Source: Fervidibacter sinensis
GTDB lineage: Bacteria; Armatimonadota; Fervidibacteria; Fervidibacterales; Fervidibacteraceae
Reading direction: 5' to 3' (one strand)
Length of the DNA: 64,000 bases
Assembly (NCBI GenBank): GCA_032161045.1
Contig: JAVHTH010000009.1
Position numbers and translations under genes: made by a program. Positions 43,884 through 53,505 of the stretch are shown one piece after another (the first letter of the stretch is position 1; each line of letters opens with the position of its first letter). Under the pieces are notes generated by a model. The model did no database searches. It saw nothing but the letters and a program-made list of their open reading frames with translations, and had not been told where the DNA came from.

Positions 43884-44813
43884 TCAGACGCCAATTGATG
43901 TAATCGCCAAAGCGACTGCGCCCATTATGCCGGCGTCGTAACCGAGTTGGGCTCGGACGACTTCTAACCCCTCGGCTACTTGGGGTAAAGTGTAGCGCGG
44001 CAATCGCTCCTTTAAAGGTGCAACGAGCAAATGCTCCGGGGCTTCACCAACTCCGCCACCCAAGATAACCCGTTTGGGATTGAACAAATTCGCAGCAGCG
44101 CCGATAGCAAACGCTAACGCTTCAATGGCTTCGGCAAGAATTTGTTTTGCGACTTCATTGCCCTGCTCGGCAAGTTGAAAAACTTCCTCACTTTTCATTG
44201 GTCGCCCAAACTTTTCCGTCCCCTCACGCCCGATCGCGCTGCCCGAAGCCAACGCTTCCAAACAACCTTTCCGACCGCAAGTGCAAATTGGTCCATCAGG
44301 TTTGACAGTCATGTGCCCAATTTCGCCAGCCAAGTTTCTCCATCCGCGAACCAACTTCCCACCGCTTATGATTCCGCCGCCAATTCCTGTGCCGATGTTG
44401 ACATAGAGCAAATCATCAATGCCTTTGCCAGCGCCAAACATCCATTCGCCAAGTGTCCCTGCGTTTGCGTCATTGTCAACAGATGTGGCGATACCGAAAC
44501 GCTTTTCAAGTTCCTCCCTCAACGGGAAGTTTTCCCAACCGTGAACATGGTGCGACAAATAAACGACCCCCCGTTCAAAATCAACCGGACCGCCAAAGCC
44601 GACGCCGATATGCGCAACTGTCAATCCCAGACTCTTCGCCTCATCAAGCAAATCCTGAACCATCTTGCAAATCGCCTTAAAGCCCCCTTCAGCGCCTTCC
44701 TCTCGCTTCGTTTGAACTCTCAGCAACTTGACAATTTCCCCGCTTTGTGTTGCCAACGCCGATGTCATTTTAGTGCCACCGACATCAATTCCAAGCACAA
44801 CTTCTTCCATCAT
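43884..44813 (-). CDS. ROK family sugar kinase, probable glucokinase
   Basis: 309 residues. ATP site GIDVGGTKMTSALA at the N-terminus, catalytic Asp in SVDNDANAGTLGEW, GTGIGGGIISGGKL, and the ROK zinc motif CTCGRKGCLEALASGSAIG; the adenosine motif is GGGVGE. These fit the glucokinase branch of the family rather than N-acetylmannosamine kinases. Position between a TIM-barrel-like protein (3 bases away) and a phosphoglucose isomerase supports glucose as substrate. Confidence 0.9.
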   Translation of the reverse strand: MMEEVVLGIDVGGTKMTSALATQSGEIVKLLRVQTKREEGAEGGFKAICKMVQDLLDEAKSLGLTVAHIGVGFGGPVDFERGVVYLSHHVHGWENFPLREELEKRFGIATSVDNDANAGTLGEWMFGAGKGIDDLLYVNIGTGIGGGIISGGKLVRGWRNLAGEIGHMTVKPDGPICTCGRKGCLEALASGSAIGREGTEKFGRPMKSEEVFQLAEQGNEVAKQILAEAIEALAFAIGAAANLFNPKRVILGGGVGEAPEHLLVAPLKERLPRYTLPQVAEGLEVVRAQLGYDAGIMGAVALAITSIGV

Positions 44814-44816
44814 CCA

Positions 44817-45716
44817 TCACCGCCATTCCGCAATCCGTTCGGCAAGTTCGCGAAAGTTTCGGTTTGGATGCGATGAAACGAGTTCACGCACTTCTTTGTC
44901 ATCACGCAAAATTTTGGCGATTTCGTGAACCCTTTTGCCTTGTGGGTCGTAGAAAACAATGCCAGCGATCGGATACTTTGCAACTGTCGCCATCGCCTTC
45001 AAAACACCAAGCGCTTTTGGCTCAACGGCGTAAAGTTCAACGAAAAGCGGAACAGGTGACAAGCGAACGAAGGCATAGAGCAAAGTGTCAAGCCAGTAAG
45101 TCAAGTCGTAGGTTAGGCAATAAAGCGGGACCATGCACCACTCAACAAAATTTGCCAACTGATTCAAATCAACTCCGAACCGTTCGCGCAAGAAGTATGG
45201 GTCGGGGTGAACAGTTAGCGAAACCGGTTTGCCGAATTCCTTCACAACATCCGCGACCCAATTGGTGATAACAGAAGTCCGCCATTCAAACCAATCGCTG
45301 ATGCCACTTTGAACAAAATTCGCTTTGCACCTATGACAGTGGCAGTAGTTTGCATCGGGAAATTGAGCGGAGTCAAGGTGCAAGCCGTTGCAATCGCTCG
45401 CTGCGATTTGTGCTATTGTGTCCAACAAGTTGCGTCGGTGCTCCTCAACATTCGGGCAAACCCATCCCCAAGCGAAACCGTCTCGCAAGTTCTTTTTGCC
45501 CGGCAACGCTGGCAAGCCGTCGTCAGAGATAGCGACCCAATCTGGAAATTTTGTCGCCGCTGCAGTATGACCGAAGCACGAAATGACTGGACGAATTTTG
45601 CGGTTGCCAAACCAAACCTTTGTTCGTCCGGTGACCTCTCTGACAGGATGCAGAACCAAATCAAACTGCTCCGCTACTCCATCCTCAAATCGCTGTAGAT
45701 TGATGCCCAATTTCAT
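44817..45716 (-). CDS. putative TIM-barrel glycosidase-like protein
   Basis: 299 residues, cytoplasmic (no signal peptide). Segments such as GFAWGWVCPNVEEHRRNLL, GLHLDSAQFPDANYCHCHRC and FVEWCMVPLYCLTYDLTYW look like the strands and helices of a glycoside-hydrolase-like barrel. The CHCHRC cluster next to an acidic LDSAQF strand resembles the small metal or disulfide loop seen in several uncharacterised barrel families. Promoter-proximal gene of the operon with the ROK kinase and isomerase, so action on a glucose-containing compound is plausible. No family assignment is possible by eye. Confidence 0.65.
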   Translation of the reverse strand: MKLGINLQRFEDGVAEQFDLVLHPVREVTGRTKVWFGNRKIRPVISCFGHTAAATKFPDWVAISDDGLPALPGKKNLRDGFAWGWVCPNVEEHRRNLLDTIAQIAASDCNGLHLDSAQFPDANYCHCHRCKANFVQSGISDWFEWRTSVITNWVADVVKEFGKPVSLTVHPDPYFLRERFGVDLNQLANFVEWCMVPLYCLTYDLTYWLDTLLYAFVRLSPVPLFVELYAVEPKALGVLKAMATVAKYPIAGIVFYDPQGKRVHEIAKILRDDKEVRELVSSHPNRNFRELAERIAEWR

Positions 45717-45902
45717 CGGATTTCACCTCGCACCTTTATCCAAACCTCCTCAAGCGAGATAATAGCACGCAACAAAATTCCGGCGATTATTGTGCCCCTT
45801 TCCCACCTAACCTGTATGGCAGTGTGCTAACATTTAACCGGAAAGGACAGGCTGCGTCTCATGGTTTTGGGACAATCAAATTGAAAGCGAGGTGCGATTG
45901 GA

Positions 45903-48155
45903 ATGGGTTCAGACAGTCAGGCAACCCGTGACCCGTTAGCGGAGGTGCCTGACGAAGTAAAGCAAGAGTTGCAAGAGCGCCTCAACGGTGAACCTCTTCT
46001 CGCTGTCTTGCGCGCCGATTTGACATTGGACGGACAATTTGGCGAGAGTTGGGTGGCGGTGACTCCTTTCCGAATCATCACTTTAGGCTCAGATAACGAA
46101 AGTCAAGAAGTTTTGTTCACCGATTTGGACGACCTCAAAGTTGAAACCTATGTCGGCAATGCTTTCCTTTACGCTCACATCAATGGTCGCCGAATTCCAC
46201 TTGCTCGCTTCACCCACAGTCGGCGAATGGAATTTGAGCGTTTAGCCCAAGCCTTCCAACGATACAAATCCCAAGGCTTACCGGAGTTGAAGTTGGGAGA
46301 ACCCGAGCCGACAGTTAAGCGCCCCGGCTTCTTGTTGGGTCGGCGGGGGCGCTGCCCAAAATGCAACCAACCTTTGCCACCTTGGACCGATGTTTGCCCG
46401 TTTTGTTTGCAGAAAACGAAGGTCATCAAACGGATGCTCACCTTTGTCAAGCCTTATTGGCTTGTTGCGGTCGGTGGCTTTATCCTTCTCGTGCTCATTC
46501 AATTAACTGACCTCGTTCAACCGCTCCTCATGCGCTTCACCGTTGACGAAGCATTGCTCAAAAAGAACTTCCACAACCTCATCCTCGTCGTCGCTGCTGT
46601 GCTCGGTTTGAACTTTCTCGGAGCAGTTCTCTCAGGTTTGCGAAGTTACCTAATGGCTTGGTTGGGAGAGAAAATCGTCGTGGACATCCGCCGCAGACTT
46701 TACGAACATCTGCACCTACTCTCACTTCGTTTCTTTGACCAAGAGCAAACCGGAAGACTCGTCTCGCGAGTTGCCAACGACACCGGGCAACTTCAAGACT
46801 TCCTGACTGAAGGCTTGCAGGACATTTTGAGGGATGTTTTCATGATTCTGTTCGTCAGCACCGTTATGTTCACCATGCATTGGAAACTTGCCCTTGCAAC
46901 GCTTTTGCCTGTCCCGATTTTGATTTGGCTCGCAAGTAAGTTCAGCCACAGGGTCCGCAGGCTTTGGCATATGGTGTGGAGGCGGTTCGCGAGAATTCAC
47001 GCAATCTTAGCCGATACAATCCCCGGTGCGAGGGTTGTCAAGGCGTTTGGACAGGAACGATACGAAGTCAAGAGGTTCAGCGATGCCCTTGACAGTCACT
47101 TCAGGGCAACGATGAGGGCTGCGAAATTATGGACGGTTTTCTTCCCGTCGGTCGGATTCACGACCAGCATCGGCTTTTTGGTCGTGTGGGGTTACGGCGG
47201 TTACTTGGTCATCAAGGGCGATTTGAGTTTAGGAAGTTTGATGGCTTTCATCGGCTACCTCTGGCGCTTTTACGCACCAATTCAAAACTTGACACGCTTG
47301 ACCCATCGCTTGCAGCGGGCTGCGACGGCTGCCGAGCGAGTGTTTGAAATCCTTGACACCCAACCGGAAATTCAAGATGCACCCGATGCAATTGAACTTG
47401 ACGAAGTTAAGGGTCACATCGTGTTTGAGAATGTCAGTTTCAGTTACGATGGCATCAACAAGGCGTTGAAAAATGTCTCGTTTGAAGTTCAACCCGGCGA
47501 GATGATTGGGCTCGTCGGTCCAACGGGCGCTGGCAAATCAACACTCATTAGCCTGATCCTTCGTTTCTATGACCCTCAGGAAGGTCGCATCTTGCTTGAC
47601 GGGATTGACCTGCGAAAAATCAAGTTGGCTTCGCTGCGGAAGCATATTGGCGTTGTTTTGCAAGAGACTTACCTGTTCAATGGCACGATTGCCGAAAACA
47701 TCGCTTACGGCAAGCCTGATGCCGAACTTGAGGAAATCATTGCTGCCGCGAAAATCGCAAATGCCCACGAGTTTATCCTCAAGCAACTTGACGCTTATGA
47801 CACCTACATTGGCGAGCGAGGCGGAAGGCTTTCCGGTGGCGAGCGGCAGAGGCTCGCAATTGCCCGTGCCATCCTCAAAGACCCTGCGGTCCTTATCTTT
47901 GACGAGGCAACATCAAATGTTGACACCGAGACGGAAGCGAAGATTCGCGAGGCTATAGACAACTTGGTTAGAGACCGCACAACAATTGCAATCGCTCACC
48001 GCTTCTCAACCCTTCAAAGTGCTCGCAGGCTTATTGTTCTTGACAAAGGTGAACTTGTTGAGCAAGGGACACCTGAAGAGTTGATGGAAAAAGATGGCGT
48101 TTTTGCCCGCCTCTGCCGAATGCAAGCAGAACTGAGCAAGATTTGGGCATGGTGA
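45903..48155 (+). CDS. ABC exporter (half-transporter) with N-terminal PH-like and zinc-ribbon extension
   Basis: 750 residues. Residues 1-145 have no membrane segment and read like a bacterial PH/GRAM-type domain (WVAVTPFRIITLG, LDDLKVETYVGNAFLYAHI). Residues 151-168 are a zinc ribbon, C151-x2-C154 and C165-x2-C168. Then a six-helix exporter domain (about 185-475) and an ATPase with Walker A GPTGAGKST at 539-547, QETYLFNGTIAENI, LSGGERQRLAIARA, VLIFDEATSN and IAHRFSTL. All ATPase residues are intact. The exporter core is of the MsbA/LmrA type; the substrate is unknown. It ends 12 bases from the convergent metG. Confidence 0.92.
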   Translation: MGSDSQATRDPLAEVPDEVKQELQERLNGEPLLAVLRADLTLDGQFGESWVAVTPFRIITLGSDNESQEVLFTDLDDLKVETYVGNAFLYAHINGRRIPLARFTHSRRMEFERLAQAFQRYKSQGLPELKLGEPEPTVKRPGFLLGRRGRCPKCNQPLPPWTDVCPFCLQKTKVIKRMLTFVKPYWLVAVGGFILLVLIQLTDLVQPLLMRFTVDEALLKKNFHNLILVVAAVLGLNFLGAVLSGLRSYLMAWLGEKIVVDIRRRLYEHLHLLSLRFFDQEQTGRLVSRVANDTGQLQDFLTEGLQDILRDVFMILFVSTVMFTMHWKLALATLLPVPILIWLASKFSHRVRRLWHMVWRRFARIHAILADTIPGARVVKAFGQERYEVKRFSDALDSHFRATMRAAKLWTVFFPSVGFTTSIGFLVVWGYGGYLVIKGDLSLGSLMAFIGYLWRFYAPIQNLTRLTHRLQRAATAAERVFEILDTQPEIQDAPDAIELDEVKGHIVFENVSFSYDGINKALKNVSFEVQPGEMIGLVGPTGAGKSTLISLILRFYDPQEGRILLDGIDLRKIKLASLRKHIGVVLQETYLFNGTIAENIAYGKPDAELEEIIAAAKIANAHEFILKQLDAYDTYIGERGGRLSGGERQRLAIARAILKDPAVLIFDEATSNVDTETEAKIREAIDNLVRDRTTIAIAHRFSTLQSARRLIVLDKGELVEQGTPEELMEKDGVFARLCRMQAELSKIWAW

Positions 48156-48167
48156 AAAGGAGTTCGC

Positions 48168-49964
48168 TCATCCTTCCATCGGTTTGCCCAACTTTGCTCG
48201 CTCTTCCTCAGCGATTTTTTCGTCAAGTTTGGCAAACAAGGGAGCAATGTCACGCAATTTTTGTCCCGGTGGCAGTTCGCTTGGCTGCCAACGCAATGCA
48301 ACGCTTTCTGGCTTGTAAATGAGTGCAAAGTGGGTTCTTTCGGTCTCAGGTATCTCCTGCACCTCAAAATCGCCAACGACTTTACCCTCGTAGCCAAGCA
48401 TGTGGTGCAAGCGCTCGCAGGTGAAAGGCAAAAACGGCGCTAACGCGACCTTAACAGTATCAATGGCTCGTAGCGTCACATAGCAAATCGTTCCTGTCCG
48501 TTGCTTGTCAGTTTTCACCACCTGCCAAGGCTGTTGTTCATCCCAATATCGGTTCAAAGAGCGCACGAATTCCATTGCTTCACCGAGCGCCCGCTTGAAC
48601 CTACATGTGCTCAGCAATTTGTCAACGATGTCCAGCATTTGCTCCGCTTGCGACAAAACCTCTCGGTCGCGGTCTGTCAAGTTTGCCGGGTGGGGAACAC
48701 AACCATCAAAGTTGCGAGCGGTGAAGGTTAAAACGCGATGAACCAAATTACCCCACCAGCCCACAAGTTCGTCGTTATTGCGCCTAACGAAATCCGCCCA
48801 TGTGAACTCTGTGTCAGCGGTTTCAGGGGCAATTACTGTCAAGTGGTATCGGAAGGTGTCTGGGTTGTATCTTTGAACGACATCGTGTGCCCAGACAGCC
48901 CAATTGCGGGAAGTTGAAAACTTGTCGCCTTCAAGGTTCAAAAACTCATTGGCGGGAACATCGTGCGGCAAAACGAACTTGACATCTCCGTCAGAATCGT
49001 CTAATCGCTCAGCACCCATCAATTCTGCAGGCCAAATGAGCGTGTGGAACGGGATGTTGTCTTTGCCAATGAAGTAAAAACTCTTCGTTGCCTCATCATA
49101 CCAAAACTCTTTCCACTCGTCTCCCGTCCCTCGTCCCTCATCCCGTTTCAATTTCGCCCACTCAACAGTTGCCGACAAGTAACCAATTACCGCTTCAAAC
49201 CACACATAAAGGACTTTGCCTTCAAATCCGTCAACGGGCACAGGGATCCCCCAATCAAGGTCGCGAGTTATTGGACGGGGTTGTAAACCCTGTTCAAGGT
49301 AATTGCGGGTGAACCGATACACATTCGGGCGCCAAATGTTTTCGTGTTCGGCAACATAAGCCTTCAGCCGTTCTTCAAAGGCTGGCAAGTTCAAGAAGAA
49401 GTGTTCTGTCTCGCGCAAGATGGGAGTCGTTCCGTCAAGCAAACTTTTCGGGTTGAGCAATTGGGTCGGTTCAAGCAACGCACCGCATTTTTCACATTGG
49501 TCTCCTCTCGCCCGTTCATAGCCGCAATGGGGACAAGTCCCAATGACATACCTATCTGGCAGAAATCTCTGCGATGCCTCCGAATACATTTGCAACTGCT
49601 TTTGCACCAGAAGGTAACCTCGCTCCTTCAACCGCAGGAACATTTTCTGCGAGATAGCGTGATGGTTTTCCGTGTCAGTGTGGGTGTAAAGGTCAAAGGA
49701 AATTCCAAACTGCTGCCATACCTGCAAGAAAAGTTTGTGGTATCGCTCAAAAAGTTCGCGAGGCGAAACGCCTTCTTTGTCAGCCTGCAGCGTGATTGGA
49801 GCGCCATGGGTGTCCGAACCAGAAACCATCACGACCTCGTTGCCCTTCATGCGATGGTATCTGGCGAAAATATCTGCTGGCAGATACGCGCCAGCAATGT
49901 GACCCAAGTGCAGTGGACCGTTGGCGTAAGGCCATGCAACGCCGATGAAAATCCGTTCTGACAT
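48168..49964 (-). CDS. metG: methionyl-tRNA synthetase
   Basis: 598 residues. The class I HIGH box is HLGH (residues 19-22). A zinc knuckle CPHCGYERARGDQCEKC lies near residue 143. The KMSKS loop is represented by KFSTSRNWAVW, a variant known in some MetG proteins. No C-terminal tRNA-binding (EMAP-like) extension is present. Around residue 275 the segment RDEGRGTGDE is translated from a heptanucleotide repeat tract (49117-49144), probably an insertion in a surface loop. Confidence 0.96.
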   Translation of the reverse strand: MSERIFIGVAWPYANGPLHLGHIAGAYLPADIFARYHRMKGNEVVMVSGSDTHGAPITLQADKEGVSPRELFERYHKLFLQVWQQFGISFDLYTHTDTENHHAISQKMFLRLKERGYLLVQKQLQMYSEASQRFLPDRYVIGTCPHCGYERARGDQCEKCGALLEPTQLLNPKSLLDGTTPILRETEHFFLNLPAFEERLKAYVAEHENIWRPNVYRFTRNYLEQGLQPRPITRDLDWGIPVPVDGFEGKVLYVWFEAVIGYLSATVEWAKLKRDEGRGTGDEWKEFWYDEATKSFYFIGKDNIPFHTLIWPAELMGAERLDDSDGDVKFVLPHDVPANEFLNLEGDKFSTSRNWAVWAHDVVQRYNPDTFRYHLTVIAPETADTEFTWADFVRRNNDELVGWWGNLVHRVLTFTARNFDGCVPHPANLTDRDREVLSQAEQMLDIVDKLLSTCRFKRALGEAMEFVRSLNRYWDEQQPWQVVKTDKQRTGTICYVTLRAIDTVKVALAPFLPFTCERLHHMLGYEGKVVGDFEVQEIPETERTHFALIYKPESVALRWQPSELPPGQKLRDIAPLFAKLDEKIAEEERAKLGKPMEG

Positions 49965-50073
49965 TCAAGTGCCCTCCTTTTTCGGCAAGGAAATTTGTCA
50001 AGAGTTGAATTTTTGGGTTTCGCCGACCAAAATTGTAGCCCAATTTGTTAGGCGTAAACCTTTCCCAGTGCAG

Positions 50074-50688
50074 TCATGCTTCGTGAACCCACCGTTTTTC
50101 GGGCAATTCCCAGCGTGGGACAAGTTCCACTGACAGCCCCAAATGGTCACAAACTCGCTGGACAACGAAGTCAACCAAGTCTTGGACCGTTTTGGGGTGA
50201 TGGTAAAAGCCGGGATTTGCGTCAACGATTATCGCACCCGCTTCCACAACGGTGACCATATTGCGCAGGGTAATAAGGCTTAAGGGTGTTTCGCGGGTGA
50301 CGAGAATTAACCGCTTTCGTTCTTTCAACATGACATGGGCAGCCCGTGAAATCAAATCGCTTGCAAGCCCGTGAGCGATTTTTGCCAAAGTGTTAGTGCT
50401 ACATGGAATGACGACCATACCGTCATAACGCGCTGAGCCACTTGACGGCGGTGCAGCCAGATCTTTTGGGTGGAATGCGACGATTTTGTCCATGCTCACC
50501 CCAAGCATACTCAAGTCGGGATTTTTCAAACTGAGGTTGACACCAAGTTCATGTGCGAAAAGCATCCTGCCTAGCTCGGACATGATAAAAGCGATTTCGC
50601 GAACTTGTTCGTGTTGGGACAAAACTTGCAAAAGTCTTTGAGCGTAAAGTGCACCACTCGCTCCGGTTACTGCCACGATCAATTTCAC
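50074..50688 (-). CDS. ubiX: flavin prenyltransferase UbiX
   Basis: Makes prenylated FMN, the cofactor of UbiD-type decarboxylases. 204 residues from GTG 50688, which begins KLIVAVTGASGALYAQRLL, the usual UbiX N-terminus. MVVIPCSTNTLAKIAHGLA, RAAHVMLKERKRLILVTRETPLS and the ANPGFYHHP region are all diagnostic. It lies 29 bases after the SDR gene on the same strand. No ubiD is in the window. Confidence 0.94.
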   Translation of the reverse strand: MKLIVAVTGASGALYAQRLLQVLSQHEQVREIAFIMSELGRMLFAHELGVNLSLKNPDLSMLGVSMDKIVAFHPKDLAAPPSSGSARYDGMVVIPCSTNTLAKIAHGLASDLISRAAHVMLKERKRLILVTRETPLSLITLRNMVTVVEAGAIIVDANPGFYHHPKTVQDLVDFVVQRVCDHLGLSVELVPRWELPEKRWVHEA

Positions 50689-50717
50689 GAAAGGTTCACA
50701 CCCCTTTGCTTGCAGTT

Positions 50718-51449
50718 TTAGACAAGGTAACGACCGCCATCCAACGGGATAATGGCACCTGTCAAGTAGTCGCAAGTGATGCAGAAAAGAATGGCTTGAA
50801 TGACCTCGTGAGGTGTGCCCAATCTTTGCAGCAAAGTTTTAGCGCTCATTTCGCGCTCCCACTCCTCGTCGTATTCCTCGGGTGGTAAAACCGTCCCCAA
50901 TGCCACACAATTGACCCTTACTCTTGGCGCAAGGGCTTTTGCTAAGCCGAGAGTTAGTGCAATAACTCCTGCTTTGGAGATGCAATAGGGCAAAAACCCG
51001 GTCCAAGGGTTAAATGCGGAGGTGTCGCTTATGTTGACGATCACTCCCCCCTCCCCTTCCTTCAGCAATTCAGCAGCGTGCCGGCAACAGAGGAAAACAC
51101 TCGTCAAGTTAGCGTCCATAAATTTTCGCCAAGTTGATCCATCAAGTTGCTCAAAGGGGGTCCGAGCGAAGATGGCAGCGCTGTTCACTAAAATGTCAAG
51201 TTGCCCGAAGGTTTTAGCGATTGAATGCATCATTGCTTTCACTTGCTCCTCTTCGGTCAGGTCCGCTTGGAAAGGAAATGCTTTCACGCCCATCGTTTGC
51301 AGCGCTGCCACAGTCTCCGTCGCTTCCTTCTCGGATTTGTGGTAATGGACAGCAACTTGACAACCGTGCTCTCCCAATGCCAGTGCGATGGCTCGTCCCA
51401 AACGCTTAGCCGAGCCTGTAACGAGTGCGACTTTACCTTGCAGTTTCAT
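50718..51449 (-). CDS. short-chain dehydrogenase/reductase
   Basis: 243 residues from ATG 51449 (AAGGTG upstream). Classical SDR: cofactor loop VTGSAKRLGRAIALAL, an HYHKS start after strand 2 that suggests NADPH preference, DILVNSAAIF, NISDTSAF and YCISKAG active-site motifs, and VNCVALGTVLPP. The Ser-Tyr-Lys triad is complete. The TGSAKRLGR loop resembles pteridine-reductase/FolM-like SDRs, but the substrate is uncertain. Confidence 0.88.
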   Translation of the reverse strand: MKLQGKVALVTGSAKRLGRAIALALGEHGCQVAVHYHKSEKEATETVAALQTMGVKAFPFQADLTEEEQVKAMMHSIAKTFGQLDILVNSAAIFARTPFEQLDGSTWRKFMDANLTSVFLCCRHAAELLKEGEGGVIVNISDTSAFNPWTGFLPYCISKAGVIALTLGLAKALAPRVRVNCVALGTVLPPEEYDEEWEREMSAKTLLQRLGTPHEVIQAILFCITCDYLTGAIIPLDGGRYLV

Positions 51450-51647
51450 ACCCATCACCTTCTGGAAGCCTAACACAAACTGACAAGGGCTGTCGTTTCG
51501 TCCTTTAATTCGTGCGTCATAATTGGAAAGAACTTTCCAAAGTGAGCGAGAGTTTTTCTTGAGAGCACTCCGATGCCGGCTTGCACTCGCTGAGAGTTAG
51601 GTGAGAATAAAACGAAATTTTGTCAAGTCGGAAGGAGGGGAAGATAA

Positions 51648-53255
51648 GTGGCGGAACAGCGTCAGAGGGAACGATGGGCTACAAGAATTGGATTGGTTTT
51701 GGCAATGGCAGGCAACGCTATCGGATTAGGAAACTTCCTTCGCTTTCCGGGACGAGCCGTCCGAAATGGTGGCGGTGCCTTCATGATACCTTACTTCATC
51801 GCTTACATCTTCATGGGCATTCCCGTGATGTGGCTTGAGTGGGCACAAGGACGGTTTGGTGGGCGTTACGGTCATGGCACGACTCCCGGCATGTTTTTCC
51901 GAATGTGGTCGCACCCGATAAGCAAATACTTGGGCGTTCTTGGAATCTTCATCCCGACAGTGATTGCCATCTACTACACCTATGTGGAGAGTTGGTCTTT
52001 GGGGTTTGCTTTTCTCGTCCCTTACAAAATCTTGACCGGCGAATTGGTCATCCAACGCGGAATTTCTGTTGAAGAAGTGTTGCGTCCTTTTGACACTTTT
52101 CGCGGCAATTACATTGTCGCGCGGGAAATTGGTTTCTGGACTATCCCGAGTTTTGCGGCTTATTTCTTCTTCCTTGTCACTTTCGCGTTGAACATTTTCG
52201 TGCTTTGGCGCGGAATTGCAAGGGGAATTGAAGCGCTTGCAAAGGTCGCAATGCCTCTTTTGTTCCTGTTCGCTATCGTCTTAATGGTCCGGACATTGAC
52301 TTTGGGCCAACACGAAGGTGGTTCTCCACTTGAAGGTCTGGGATTTCTCTGGAACCCAAACTTTCAACAAGCCTTTAGCATTCAAACCGGACCAAGAGTT
52401 TGGCTTGAAGCGTTCGGTCAAATCTTTTTCAGCCTAAGTTTAGGTATGGGGGCAATTCAATGCTATGCCAGTTACCTCGGACCAAACGACGATGTGATGC
52501 TTACTGGTTTATCAACGACGGCAGCCAACGAATTTGCAGAAGTTGTGTTGGGAAGTTCAATTGCCATCCCCGCTGCTGTAACTTTCTTCGGTTTGAGGCA
52601 AACCCGGGAGATTGTTGACAAGGGGGTTTTCTTTCTGGGGTTCACTTCCTTACCTGCTATCTTCAGTTTCTTGCCGGCAGGTGCATTGCTTAGTTTCATT
52701 TGGTTTCTGCTGCTCTTTTTTGCCGGTTTCACCTCTTCAGTCGCAATGGCTCAACCGATGTTAGCATTTTTGCAGGATGAGTTGGGGTGGACACGGCAGA
52801 AGGCAGTTGCAGCGTTGGGGATTTTCTGGTTCATCGCTATGCACCTTTGCATCTTCGCTACCGCAGCGATTGATGTCCTTGACTTTTGGTCAGGTTCGTT
52901 TGGAGCGCCTTTGTTTGCGCTGATTGAGGTTGTCCTGATGATGTGGATTTTTGGAGCGGATAAAATTTGGGAGGAAATGCATCGTGGTGCTCAATTGCGA
53001 GCACCAAGATTCTTCTACTACGCTGCCAAATACTTGACGCCTTTGCTACTACTGATGGTCTTCATTGGCTTTGCCCTTCAACCTTTTGTTGGTGCAACCA
53101 CAGGCAAGACAATTGAGGGAGTATCAATGCAAAGTTTGCCTATCGTCTGGGTTGCTCGTGGTTTAATGGTAGCCCTCTTGGCAACTCAATGTTGGCTTGT
53201 CTACTTGGCAAGCAAAAAATGGGAAAACACGAAAGTTGCAGGGGGTAGGGATTGA
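51648..53255 (+). CDS. neurotransmitter:sodium symporter (NSS) family transporter, MetP-like
   Basis: 535 residues with about twelve hydrophobic helices. The unwound first helix has the family signature AMAGNAIGLGNFLRFPGRA, followed by GGGAFMIPYFIAYIFMGIP; the sodium-site helix 8 region reads FAGFTSSVAMAQPM. The family imports amino acids with sodium. GTG 51648 lies behind GGAGGGG. A 36-residue membrane protein starts 3 bases after the stop, the arrangement of MetP/MetS-type methionine and alanine importers, so amino-acid uptake is the likely role. Confidence 0.92.
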   Translation: MAEQRQRERWATRIGLVLAMAGNAIGLGNFLRFPGRAVRNGGGAFMIPYFIAYIFMGIPVMWLEWAQGRFGGRYGHGTTPGMFFRMWSHPISKYLGVLGIFIPTVIAIYYTYVESWSLGFAFLVPYKILTGELVIQRGISVEEVLRPFDTFRGNYIVAREIGFWTIPSFAAYFFFLVTFALNIFVLWRGIARGIEALAKVAMPLLFLFAIVLMVRTLTLGQHEGGSPLEGLGFLWNPNFQQAFSIQTGPRVWLEAFGQIFFSLSLGMGAIQCYASYLGPNDDVMLTGLSTTAANEFAEVVLGSSIAIPAAVTFFGLRQTREIVDKGVFFLGFTSLPAIFSFLPAGALLSFIWFLLLFFAGFTSSVAMAQPMLAFLQDELGWTRQKAVAALGIFWFIAMHLCIFATAAIDVLDFWSGSFGAPLFALIEVVLMMWIFGADKIWEEMHRGAQLRAPRFFYYAAKYLTPLLLLMVFIGFALQPFVGATTGKTIEGVSMQSLPIVWVARGLMVALLATQCWLVYLASKKWENTKVAGGRD

Positions 53256-53258
53256 GCG

Positions 53259-53369
53259 ATGAAGCCCGAGGGTTGGGTTTTTATGATTTTCGGATGGGGC
53301 GTAACGATCGCTTTGTTCGTCTACTGCTTCACGAGGATTTTGTTCAAAGGCAGCGGCAACAATAAGTGA
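53259..53369 (+). CDS. MetS-like small subunit of the NSS transporter
   Basis: A 36-residue frame: MKPEGWVFMIFGWGVTIALF then VYCFTRILFKGSGNNK. One membrane helix (about residues 6-26) and a basic C-terminal tail. Its start codon is three bases after the stop of the NSS transporter gene. This size and position match the small partners of MetP-type transporters. The adjacent 5S rRNA gene is convergent, ending about 20 bases away. Confidence 0.75.
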   Translation: MKPEGWVFMIFGWGVTIALFVYCFTRILFKGSGNNK

Positions 53370-53390
53370 CGCAAAAAGGATAAAGGCAAG

Positions 53391-53505
<115 letters not shown>

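Noticed and set aside
49965..50073. A methionine-responsive riboswitch upstream of metG
   Set aside because: No SAM-riboswitch or T-box core pattern is visible; only a possible TACAAT -10 box.
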